Assembly (NCBI RefSeq): GCF_024585285.1
Contig: NZ_CP040755.1
Location: 248,001 to 312,000 of the forward strand
Direction of reading: 5' to 3'
Length of the DNA: 64,000 bases
From: Colwellia sp. M166
GTDB lineage: Bacteria > Pseudomonadota > Gammaproteobacteria > Enterobacterales > Alteromonadaceae
This document shows, piece after piece, positions 1 to 7,232 of the stretch; within the stretch, counting starts at the first letter, position 1; the number at the start of each line of letters is the position of its first letter. Below the pieces are notes generated by a model. That model searched no databases. It was given only the letters and a program-made list of their open reading frames with translations, and was not told where the DNA came from. Position numbers and translations under genes: made by a program.

Positions 1-300
1 ATGGTGTAAAAATTGAGGCTTTCAAAGTGTTACTACGCACCATGTGTTGGTCGCAATAGCATTTTCAAAAGCACTAAAGCAATCACCTTCTGTGCCAGTG
101 AAAAATTCATAACCTGCTTGGCTTAACCCGTACTCTTTCATCATGTTGATAGAAAAATGAGTAATACCAGCACCGCGGTACTGAGTAAAAGTTGTTACGC
201 TTTCAAGTGGCCACACTTCTGCGGCATTAACACTTGTAAAAGCGCTTGCTACTAGTGAAAGTGTTGCTATGACTAAAATGCTTTTTAACGGTTTCATCAT
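1..300 (-). pseudogene. Broken OpuAC-type (glycine betaine/quaternary amine) ABC substrate-binding protein, runs off the left edge
   Basis: The reading frame starts at an ATG at 298-300 with a clear Sec signal peptide (cleavage near VNA-AEV). It then shows residues typical of the second half of an OpuAC domain (RGAGITHFS, KEYGL, AGYEFFTGTEGDCFSAFENAIA). A TGA at 22-24 stops it after 92 residues, but the same frame continues as KPQFLHH to the window edge. OpuAC proteins usually have a Trp in the PLWxPQ motif here, so the TGA most likely replaces TGG. The signal peptide also joins almost directly to mid-domain sequence, so roughly half of the N-lobe seems deleted. I read it as a decaying periplasmic osmolyte-binding protein. 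The rest of the gene lies outside the window. Confidence 0.6.
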
Positions 301-1220
301 TTGCTACTCACTGTGTTTATCTAAACTGAAAGTAAGGCCGTCCAAATCTTATGTTCATTTATGAGCAGCCTTATTGCTTGAAGGTATAGTAGGTGAGTAT
401 TGGTGTGTTATAAACAGTGTAATAATTGAATCTTTATCAAATAATAATAGATAATAAAAGTTAGCGATAAAAAACACCTATAATAAGTCGGGCTATTAAT
501 GCCAATTTTACTAAGCTCTGAGTGGGAACAAACTTAATAGACTTGGCATAAGTTAAACTGTAGCTACTCAAGTGATTTAGTAGCCATTTTCATTAATAGC
601 ACTGATAAATATAGGGCTTCAGCTTATCTGTTGTGGTCATAATTGTACGAGGACTTTTTATAAAACAATAGATTAGCATCCTATTTTAATGGTTTTTTGC
701 TGTACTGTGAGGTGGGGGAGTGTAGATGAATAATGAACCAATAGCCTCGCTAAACACTTGCTTAAGCCTACAAAAGGGCAATCTAGGGTCATTGATATTG
801 CTTGTACTAAATGTGTATGTGGGAATTCTACAAGTTCTGCTATTCAGACAACCTTTGAAGAGGGAAGCAAATCTCCAATAAAGAAGCTTACTTTGTTCGC
901 TATATAGACCTTAATGCTTATTTAGTTAAAGACTGCTGTTCCGGCATTGCGGTCAGTTATTTGCTCTTATTTGAAATGATTATTTTACAAATATCTACAT
1001 CCTCCTTTAGCGCAATTTAATCGCTAACAAATAAGCTTCTATTAAATAGTCCTATTATTGCCACTCTTGTACTTTTATCGGCAATAATTTGCCTACTTCT
1101 CTTAAAAAAAGAAGTGTTGATGAGCTATTTATGTCTAAAATCTAAGGTAAATTCTATGGCATATTCTTTGCTTTTTTTAAGGAACTATTCGTTGGCTCTT
1201 AATTTACATCAGAGAATATT
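301..1220. other. Long intergenic stretch, mostly no recognisable content
   Basis: About 920 bases without a convincing gene on either strand. It contains the short palindromic repeat at 499-549 (listed separately). I see no RNA gene. Short open stretches have no Shine-Dalgarno sequence and no recognisable protein. Given the broken genes on both sides, decayed sequence is plausible. Confidence 0.4.
499..549. repeat. 51-bp MITE-like palindromic repeat (short form)
   Basis: The ends ATGCCAA and TTGGCAT are perfect inverted repeats. The arms stay largely complementary for about 17 bases, with AGTGGGAACAA between the two arms. Nearly the same 51-bp unit occurs at 30051-30100, a partial one at 22071-22110, and single arms at 2779-2798 and 50445-50465. 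The long form is at 9376-9578. Confidence 0.7.
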
Positions 1221-1367
1221 ATGCAAATAAATGCTAGTAACCAAGTTAATCGTATCTATCAAATGGATAATACTATTGCCTCTAATATAACTAACGCCAA
1301 CATCACCACTCAACATGAAATTACTACAGATACAGTAACTAAATGTGAAATATTAAGGAAAATATGA
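1221..1367 (+). CDS. Small unrecognised protein (48 aa), first of three tandem ORFs
   Basis: ATG at 1221 is preceded by AGAGAA; the stop TGA overlaps the next start in an ATGATGA arrangement. The product begins MQINASNQVNRIYQ and is rich in Asn, Thr, Ile and Gln, with no membrane segment or signal peptide. The two following ORFs open in a similar way (MMINSVSSQSY and MEIKNTVFQSH), so the three may form one unit of related small proteins. I do not recognise the family. The coding call rests on the overlap with the next ORF, the weak ribosome site and the similar N-termini. Confidence 0.35.
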   Translation: MQINASNQVNRIYQMDNTIASNITNANITTQHEITTDTVTKCEILRKI

Positions 1368-1789
1368 TGATAAATTCAGTTAGCTCACAAAGTTATGCTG
1401 TGCAACAGACATCTACCAATAATAGTAAAACAGAGTCTATCGAAGCTCCTGCCTATAAAACGTCTCAAGGCATCAACAATATGGATACTCGAAAAAATGC
1501 TATGACGTTTATTGAAAATGCTACTTCTGAAGAGTTAGAACAACGAGTCAACTGACTCATTGGAAGAATGCCATCAATGGGCATGATTAACTTAAATGAA
1601 ATAATTTCACAAGGATGAGCTAATGGGCAGAGCGATAAAGATATTTTAATAAGTATTGTACCAATGCAGGATGAACAATCTGAGTTATATAAAATGTCTA
1701 TGAGTTGGGGCACTAAAGGACTTAGTTCACCTGAAAGTTATGACAAGTTGGTTGGGTTTACCTCAAATTATGTAAATTATTACGCTTAG
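1364..1789 (+). pseudogene. Unrecognised small protein gene interrupted by two in-frame TGA codons
   Basis: The open frame from ATG 1364 gives 63 residues up to TGA 1553-1555. The same frame then continues through a second TGA at 1616-1618 to TAG 1787-1789, and the later part still looks coding (LIGRMPSMGMINLNEI; DKDILISIVPMQDEQSELYK). Joined, it would be a protein of about 141 residues. It lies between two other small ORFs, overlaps the first by four bases, and the next starts 13 bases after it. Both TGAs could be former TGG (Trp) codons, like the one in the pseudogene at the left edge. Function unknown. Confidence 0.5.
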
Positions 1790-1802
1790 TAGCGAGGGTA
1801 AC

Positions 1803-2489
1803 ATGGAAATAAAAAATACAGTTTTTCAATCACATTCACAAGGTGTACAACAATCCGAACCATTGAACAGCAATAGTAATTTTTATGATATATTTGCTGC
1901 TTATCAAGAAAAGTATGCGGTTGAAGAAGTAGAAAAATCAAACGAGCATGCTGTATTTAACATGAATACAACACAAGGTGACCAACAAGAAATTAACCTT
2001 GATGAATACCTTACACCAGGACTACAATCTGGCTCGGTCAATTTGAATGATATACCGTTATTACTTCCTACTGCTCATAATATTGATACTTTATCTAAAT
2101 ATTCGCAAAAAGAGTTTAACGCATTATTAGCAAAATATGACATACCATCACCACCCGCGACGATTGAGTTTGATACAGAAGGAAAATTAGTTTTACCAAC
2201 AGATTATGCTTATGCAGCAGAGCTAAAACAGGCTTTTGCAGAAAATCCAAAAGTTGAAAATGCACTACGAACCACCGCCGCTTTAGCAAGTCATTATGCT
2301 GGCATTATGGAAGGTCAAGCTTTCCGTGATGAAATGTCGATTGCAAAAACTCAAGCAGATAGAGAAAGAATAGCTGATAAATACAGCTACTTATTTGACG
2401 ATAACCGCCAAGGTAAACATATTATTTTAAGATTTTTAGATGATGGCAGTATGTTGTTAGGTGAGAAGAACAATACTACGAATGCTTGA
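1803..2489 (+). CDS. Unrecognised 228-aa soluble protein
   Basis: Starts at ATG 1803 after GCGAGGGTAAC and ends in tandem stops (TGA then TAA). The N-terminal 40 residues are Gln/Asn/Ser-rich (MEIKNTVFQSHSQGVQQ). The middle and C-terminal parts look folded, with a segment KYDIPSPPATIEFDTEGKLV and a charged helical stretch (EMSIAKTQADRERIADKY). There is no signal peptide, no membrane segment and no motif I can name. It follows two smaller ORFs with similar openings and may belong with them. Its 3' end overlaps an unrelated protein fragment in another frame, suggesting a rearrangement just downstream, so the C-terminus may be altered. Confidence 0.6.
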   Translation: MEIKNTVFQSHSQGVQQSEPLNSNSNFYDIFAAYQEKYAVEEVEKSNEHAVFNMNTTQGDQQEINLDEYLTPGLQSGSVNLNDIPLLLPTAHNIDTLSKYSQKEFNALLAKYDIPSPPATIEFDTEGKLVLPTDYAYAAELKQAFAENPKVENALRTTAALASHYAGIMEGQAFRDEMSIAKTQADRERIADKYSYLFDDNRQGKHIILRFLDDGSMLLGEKNNTTNA

Positions 2490-2766
2490 TAAATATGTAT
2501 GTTTAATGACTGTTCAAGCGGGTAGGCTTAATATAAGTATATTTACACGCTATTTGAATCTAACAACATTATTTGCTAAAGGAATGATTGCACCTGATGG
2601 TATTCAATGGGATCGAACGTCTAAAGCACTTTATGGATCTGGAGACGTTATTGTTCGAGGTGATCAAGCATATGTAACTAACTTTGATGCCGCATTCGGT
2701 GTCCCAACAATGGTTAATACCAAACCTGATGCACCATCAACAATTTCAGTATTCAACCTCAAGTAA
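2461..2766 (+). pseudogene. C-terminal fragment of a probable beta-propeller (SMP-30/NHL-like) protein
   Basis: The frame overlaps the preceding gene without its own ribosome-binding site. From about residue 35 the sequence looks like the tail of a repeated beta-propeller protein (FAKGMIAPDGIQWD, GDVIVRGDQAYVTNFDA, ending PSTISVFNLK), with the APDGI and VYVTN-type strands of SMP-30/NHL-like propellers. The first 30 residues look unrelated. I infer a truncated gene remnant; family assignment is tentative. Confidence 0.4.
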
Positions 2767-2778
2767 GCTTTAAATCAT

Positions 2779-2798
2779 GCTTAATAGACTTGGTGTTA
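2779..2798 (+). repeat. Partial arm of the dispersed MITE-like repeat
   Basis: The stretch CTTAATAGACTTGGTGTTA matches the right arm of the 51-bp units at 499-549 and 30051-30100. No left arm is visible. It lies just before the palindromic operator of the next gene. Confidence 0.4.
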
Positions 2799-2815
2799 AA
2801 TGACAATGTTGTCAT
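2795..2815. promoter_or_regulatory. Palindromic operator upstream of the response regulator gene
   Basis: Inverted repeat TGACAA-TG-TTGTCA, 64 bases before the regulator start. A 21-base stretch here differs at one position from the one at 5046-5066 before the PEBP-macAB operon. The shared site implies one regulator for both units, most simply the encoded OmpR-family protein. Confidence 0.7.
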
Positions 2816-2878
2816 ACTTGTTGCGATAGCGATGCCTCAGGTGAGATACTTTGATGAGTTGTTTAAGGATACAATTCA

Positions 2879-3562
2879 ATGAAGATATTACTTGTTGAAG
2901 ACGAACAAAAAATTGCTGACTTTATCTGTGAAGGCATGCGAACAAAAAACTACACGATTACCCATTGTGTTGATGGTAACCAGGGCTATGAGATTGCGAG
3001 TAAAAACACTTTCGATATTATCATTCTCGATATTATGCTTCCGGGTCGCGATGGCTTAGATATTCTTCGCTCTATTCGTCAAATGGGTATCGATACGCCT
3101 GTTATTCTTCTGACTGCTCGTAATGAACTTGGTGATCGTGTTCAGGGCTTAGAAATGGGCGCTGACGATTACTTAGCAAAACCTTTCTATGTAGAAGAGC
3201 TTAATGCTCGTATCCAGGCATTACTTAGACGACATGCCGGCACGCAACAACATGTAATAGAAGTAGGTTCGTTGCAGCTTGATTGCATTAACCGCAGTAT
3301 TAATTGTCAGGGACAATCTATCGAACTCACTAGTCGTGAATTTAGCCTGTTGGAATATTTAATGCGCTCGCCAAATAAAGTCTTAACACGCGGACAATTA
3401 TTGGAGCATGTTTGGGGCTATGATTTTGATCCCTGCACCAATGTTGTCGATGTCTGCATTAAACGTATTCGCCGTAAACTTACCTCACTGGAAAGTGCAG
3501 GAAAAATGGTTGGTGCCATTGAGTCAGTGCGTGGTACAGGTTACCGTTTAAGCCCACGTTAA
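2879..3562 (+). CDS. OmpR/PhoB-family response regulator of the MacAB locus
   Basis: A 227-aa two-domain regulator. The receiver has the acidic pair ED at 7-8, phospho-acceptor Asp51 (IILDIMLPG), Thr79 and Lys101 (LAKPF). The C-terminal winged helix (about 125-225) has the usual LTSREFSLLEYL, and RxxLxxxVWGYDFDP followed by VDVCIKRIRRKL and the RGTGYRL end. It resembles the CusR/QseB-type branch. The sensor kinase follows 9 bases later. The palindrome upstream, repeated before the efflux operon, suggests autoregulation and control of PEBP-macAB. The inducing signal is unknown, and no name is given because the branch cannot be fixed by eye. Confidence 0.9.
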   Translation: MKILLVEDEQKIADFICEGMRTKNYTITHCVDGNQGYEIASKNTFDIIILDIMLPGRDGLDILRSIRQMGIDTPVILLTARNELGDRVQGLEMGADDYLAKPFYVEELNARIQALLRRHAGTQQHVIEVGSLQLDCINRSINCQGQSIELTSREFSLLEYLMRSPNKVLTRGQLLEHVWGYDFDPCTNVVDVCIKRIRRKLTSLESAGKMVGAIESVRGTGYRLSPR

Positions 3563-3571
3563 GGTGATAAA

Positions 3572-5014
3572 ATGAAGTTTCGTACGCGTATTTTTTCTAT
3601 ATCTATCTTAACGGTAAGTGCTGTGCTCGCGGTTATTGTTAGCTTAAGTTGGTCACGTATTATGAAAGTGGAGCTTGAGCAACTTGATGCCCGTCTTTGT
3701 ATGGAAGAAAAGCGCATAATGGACTTTTATTTGCGTAAAGAACGTCGTGGAAATAGTCCGTTGAGCACCTTTCCCATGGCAAGTAACACAGATAATGCTG
3801 ATGACTGGCTTATTAATGATTTAACGCAGAAGTTGCGTATTAACTCTGCTAGTCAACTGATGTTATTCGTTGAATCGAATGAGTCTGGTGTATTGACGCA
3901 ATCTGATGGTGTAGACGTTCAAGCAGTAATAAGTACGTTAAACAGTGAGAGTGAAGAGCAATTTACCTCAGCGGATAGAAATGGGGCAACGGTGCTTTGT
4001 CATCTTGTTTTCTTTGAACATAATAAAAGCCAATGGCGAGCAAGTTTTTATCACACTGGGGAAGCACAAAGCTTTATTGCTGTTGACGTTTCCGCAACTA
4101 CTAACCAACTAAAAAGTACCTTACGAGAGGCACTTATCGTTGTGATCCCTTTTTCTTTATTACTTTGTATTCTTGGTGCATGGTTTATTACGAGTAATAC
4201 CATACGACCGATAAACCGCTTACAAAAATCAATGAATATGGTGACAAAAAAAGACCTTAGCCACCGCTTGCCCGAGCATAAAGCAGATCAAGAGTTTAAA
4301 ATATTAATTGCTGCATACAATACGATGTTAGAGCGACTTGAAGATAGTTTTCAACAAATTTCTCGCTTTACCGCTGATGCGGCTCATGAACTTAAAACGC
4401 CATTGACGGTGCTAAGAGGCAAGCTTGAACAAGCCGTTATCAATGAAAATACCGAGCAATTAGACTTCAATGCCATTCTTGATGAAGTGGGGCATCTGTC
4501 GGCTATTACACGAAAATTGCTACTGTTGTCGCAGGCGGATGCTGGCTCGATGGCGCTACTTCTCGAAGCGATAAATATAACCGACTTATTAGATGAGTTA
4601 ACTGCCGATATGGAACTGTTGTCGGATGAGTTGGTACTACATTGTGCGATTGAACAAGCCTTAATCATCCAAGGTGATGCGGTATTACTAAGACAGCTGC
4701 TAAATAATGTGCTGGTTAACGTGATGCGCTACAGCCTGCATGAGAAAGGAGTCACTATTCAAGCTAAACAAAACGGCGGTCAAATAGACGTGCTTATCAG
4801 TAACTTTTGTCTGCCTATGTCAGATGCCGTGAGAGTTAAATTATTCGAACGTTTTTATCGTGGCGAGCCTGAGCACATGCAAGGACTGTCGGGCAGCGGC
4901 CTTGGGCTAAGTCTAGCGCGAGAAATTGCCCGAGCACATGATGGCGAGCTCATTATTGAAGCGAGCGATAAAGAGCTATTTACTCTGCGACTGTCGTTGC
5001 CGATAACTAAATAA
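3572..5014 (+). CDS. Sensor histidine kinase, partner of the preceding regulator
   Basis: A 480-aa membrane kinase with a transmembrane helix near residues 7-29, a periplasmic sensor region of about 155 residues, a second helix near 185-207, then a HAMP linker (STNTIRPINRL). The dimerisation box has the phospho-acceptor His272 (AADAAHELKTPL). The ATPase domain shows NNVLVNVMRYS (N box), a weakened G1 region (VLISNFC in place of DNGxG), FERFYRG, and GSGLGLSLAREIARAHDG (G2). The degenerate G1 box is unusual, though the rest looks complete. It is translationally close to the response regulator and lies upstream of a MacAB-type efflux operon. Ligand unknown. Confidence 0.88.
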   Translation: MKFRTRIFSISILTVSAVLAVIVSLSWSRIMKVELEQLDARLCMEEKRIMDFYLRKERRGNSPLSTFPMASNTDNADDWLINDLTQKLRINSASQLMLFVESNESGVLTQSDGVDVQAVISTLNSESEEQFTSADRNGATVLCHLVFFEHNKSQWRASFYHTGEAQSFIAVDVSATTNQLKSTLREALIVVIPFSLLLCILGAWFITSNTIRPINRLQKSMNMVTKKDLSHRLPEHKADQEFKILIAAYNTMLERLEDSFQQISRFTADAAHELKTPLTVLRGKLEQAVINENTEQLDFNAILDEVGHLSAITRKLLLLSQADAGSMALLLEAINITDLLDELTADMELLSDELVLHCAIEQALIIQGDAVLLRQLLNNVLVNVMRYSLHEKGVTIQAKQNGGQIDVLISNFCLPMSDAVRVKLFERFYRGEPEHMQGLSGSGLGLSLAREIARAHDGELIIEASDKELFTLRLSLPITK

Positions 5015-5040
5015 TAAGTTAGAAATAATAAGTTAGAAAT
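5013..5040 (+). repeat. Two perfect 14-bp tandem repeats after the kinase gene
   Basis: AATAAGTTAGAAAT occurs twice in direct tandem, followed by a degenerate third copy (GACAAGTTAAATGA) that runs into the palindrome at 5046. The repeat may be part of the operator region or simple replication slippage. Confidence 0.6.
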
Positions 5041-5045
5041 GACAA

Positions 5046-5066
5046 GTTAAATGACAATATTGTCAT
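5046..5066. promoter_or_regulatory. Palindromic operator upstream of the PEBP-macAB operon
   Basis: Contains the perfect 16-base palindrome ATGACAATATTGTCAT. It is nearly identical to the site at 2795-2815 and lies 73 bases before the ATG chosen for the next gene. It is the best candidate binding site for the adjacent OmpR-family regulator. Confidence 0.7.
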
Positions 5067-5139
5067 CCATAGCCAATGGCTAATCGTTAGAATTAGGGTA
5101 ACTCATAAATGGTTGCCTTAATTGCTAAAGAGATTGGTC

Positions 5140-5925
5140 ATGAAAATCAAAAATATTGCTTCCCTTATTCCTATTGTATCGATAGCAAGCTTGATACTAC
5201 TAATGTCAACGGCAGCTAAAGCCGATACAGCCCTTAAACTTTTCAGCCCTGCGTTTTTAGATAATCAAGTACTACCCGTTCAGTTTACCTGTGAAGGTGA
5301 CGGTATTTCGCCGCCATTGAATTGGCAAGGTGTGCCTGATGATGCGAAGTCTTTGGTGCTGATTATGGATCATATGCCCATAGATCATAGACCTAATAAA
5401 AATCCACCTCCTTTACGGCACAAAGAAGCTAAAACCAAAAAACCAGAAGGGTTACGTTGGTATTGGAGTGTTTACAATATTCCAGCGAGTGTCTCTGGTA
5501 TTGCATCGGGTGCTAACGTGGATGTTAGTTCTAACAAAGAAAACGAGCAGCCAGTCGGTACGTTTGGTAGCAATGTAGTCAATGATAATAATGAATATGC
5601 GCCACCTTGTTCAAAAGGTCCAGGCTTAAAAAACTACACATTTCATCTGTATGCACTTTCAAAAATGTTAGTGCTACCTGACTCAAAACATGTATCAGCA
5701 GAAACTTTACGAGCAAGTATGCATGGTGTTGTCTTAGCTTCTGACGCTTTAACCGTTAGTTTTGAGCGCAGTTGCCAATCGCGAGCAAAACCTCGCTTGG
5801 AACAAGGTAGTCAACAAGATAATCAGCAAGAAGAAAAAAGGCATCCACCATCAACATTACCATTGTGTGAGCAAGCTAAAAGTACAACCGATGAAGACGC
5901 TCACGCTAGTGCTTCTCAAAGGTAA
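5140..5925 (+). CDS. Exported PEBP-family (YbhB/YbcL, Raf-kinase-inhibitor-like) protein
   Basis: I choose ATG 5140 (AAGAGA 8-9 bases upstream) over an upstream TTG. It gives a signal peptide (MKIKNIASL...AAKA) and a mature domain of about 200 residues. PEBP motifs are visible: F-S-P-A-F, FTCEGDGISPPLNW, a DH-x-P segment, the YWSVYNIP strand and a late YTFHLYALS strand. It has an insertion after the DH motif (NKNPPPLRHKEAKTKKPEG) and a low-complexity, Gln/Ser/Lys-rich tail of about 50 residues that typical YbhB proteins (about 160 aa) lack. It is first in an operon with macA-macB, so a link to efflux or envelope stress is inferred from position only. Confidence 0.82.
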   Translation: MKIKNIASLIPIVSIASLILLMSTAAKADTALKLFSPAFLDNQVLPVQFTCEGDGISPPLNWQGVPDDAKSLVLIMDHMPIDHRPNKNPPPLRHKEAKTKKPEGLRWYWSVYNIPASVSGIASGANVDVSSNKENEQPVGTFGSNVVNDNNEYAPPCSKGPGLKNYTFHLYALSKMLVLPDSKHVSAETLRASMHGVVLASDALTVSFERSCQSRAKPRLEQGSQQDNQQEEKRHPPSTLPLCEQAKSTTDEDAHASASQR

Positions 5926-5990
5926 GCTGCTTTGAAGCTCTAGTTAAGCACCGTTATAAAATATATCTGTACAGAAATTGAGAGAATGAC

Positions 5991-7232
5991 ATGAAAAAAA
6001 ACATTAAAAAGACCTTGCTATTAGTCCTTTTTATCGCCGTTATCATCGCAGGTGCAGGCTACAAATACAGCTTGTCACAGCAGGTACAAACGGTATTTAT
6101 CACCGATAGTGTTACGCGAGGTAATATTGAGAGTGTGGTACTCACAAACGGTGTGTTATATCCGTCTAAATTGGTTAGTGTCGGTGCTCAAATTTCAGGG
6201 CTGATTGAAAAAATTGGTGTTCAGTTGGGCGATGAAATTAAGCAAGGTGATTTTATTGCTCAAATCGATAATTTGACCCAAAAAAATGCTTTAAAAGAAG
6301 CCGAAGCTTTACTCAAGAGCATTGATGCTCAGTTACGGGCAAAGCAAGCTCAAATAAAAGTGGCGACAGCTGAGTTTACGCGAAGCAAAAAGATGCTGGC
6401 GACTAGCGCGAGTTCACAAGCGGACTATGACACTGCTGAATCTGTACTGGCAGTTTATCGAGCAGAGCTAGATCAATTAAATGCTGAGAAAGAGAAATCT
6501 ATTATCAGTGTCGATAATGCTCAGGTTAATTTAGGTTACACCCTTATTGAGTCGCCTATCGATGGCACAGTCATCTATGTTTCGGTGGAAGAGGGGCAAA
6601 CGGTCAATAACAATCAAGGTACGCCGAGTATTATTGAACTGGCACAACTTGATGTCATGACCATTAAGGCACAGGTTTCAGAGGCCGATATTATAAACGT
6701 TAGTGCAGGGCAAAAAGTTTATTTCACTATTTTGGGTGCTACAGGTAAGAAATATTACGGTGTTTTACGCGCCATTGAGCCAGGCCCAACATTACTTAGC
6801 GGTGACGATAGCTCGTTGAAAATTGGTGACGATGAAGCGATTTATTACAATGCGCTGTTTGATGTTGAAAACCCAGATAAGTTATTGCGCTTTGGCATGA
6901 CAACACAAGTTTCTATTATTCTTGAAAAAGCAGAAAACGCCTTACTGGTACCATCACAAGTGTTAGTTAAAAGATCTGGCCTAAAGGCTTCTTATCAGGT
7001 GCTAGTGAAAAATGGCGACCAAGCTGAATATCGAAATGTCGACGTTGGCATTAATAATAAAATATACGCACAGATATTATCAGGGCTGAACGAAGGTGAT
7101 GAGATAGTGATTAGTCAATCTTCAGGTCTTAACAGTACTGCTTCCTCTAATGCTATAGGCAGCCCAATGGCTGGGCTTGCAGGTGGCAGCATGCGTGGTC
7201 AAGGTGGTCCGGGTTCAGGCCGAGGGTTATAA
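5991..7232 (+). CDS. macA: MacA-type periplasmic adaptor (membrane fusion protein)
   Basis: A 413-aa protein with one N-terminal membrane anchor (residues 7-26), then a split lipoyl/hairpin arrangement: VSVGAQISGLIEKIGVQLGDEIKQGDFIAQID, an alpha-helical hairpin with Gln/Ala-rich helices (about 105-180), and NLGYTLIESPIDGTVIY returning to the lipoyl half. A beta-barrel and membrane-proximal domain follow. The C-terminal 30 residues are Gly/Ser-rich. In the MacAB-TolC family this subunit links the inner-membrane ABC transporter to TolC. macB starts one base after its stop, so the pair is co-translated. GAGAG precedes the start. Confidence 0.92.
   Translation: MKKNIKKTLLLVLFIAVIIAGAGYKYSLSQQVQTVFITDSVTRGNIESVVLTNGVLYPSKLVSVGAQISGLIEKIGVQLGDEIKQGDFIAQIDNLTQKNALKEAEALLKSIDAQLRAKQAQIKVATAEFTRSKKMLATSASSQADYDTAESVLAVYRAELDQLNAEKEKSIISVDNAQVNLGYTLIESPIDGTVIYVSVEEGQTVNNNQGTPSIIELAQLDVMTIKAQVSEADIINVSAGQKVYFTILGATGKKYYGVLRAIEPGPTLLSGDDSSLKIGDDEAIYYNALFDVENPDKLLRFGMTTQVSIILEKAENALLVPSQVLVKRSGLKASYQVLVKNGDQAEYRNVDVGINNKIYAQILSGLNEGDEIVISQSSGLNSTASSNAIGSPMAGLAGGSMRGQGGPGSGRGL

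Noticed and set aside
22..300. Reading the left-edge ORF as a complete 92-aa protein
   Set aside because: The frame continues past the TGA with conserved OpuAC residues (KPQFLHH), so the short ORF is a truncation product.
1..2000. Genome-wide recoding of TGA as Trp or selenocysteine
   Set aside because: Intact genes use TGG normally, some genes here end in TGA (31541-32026, 1803-2489), and the TGAs in question are in genes with other signs of decay.
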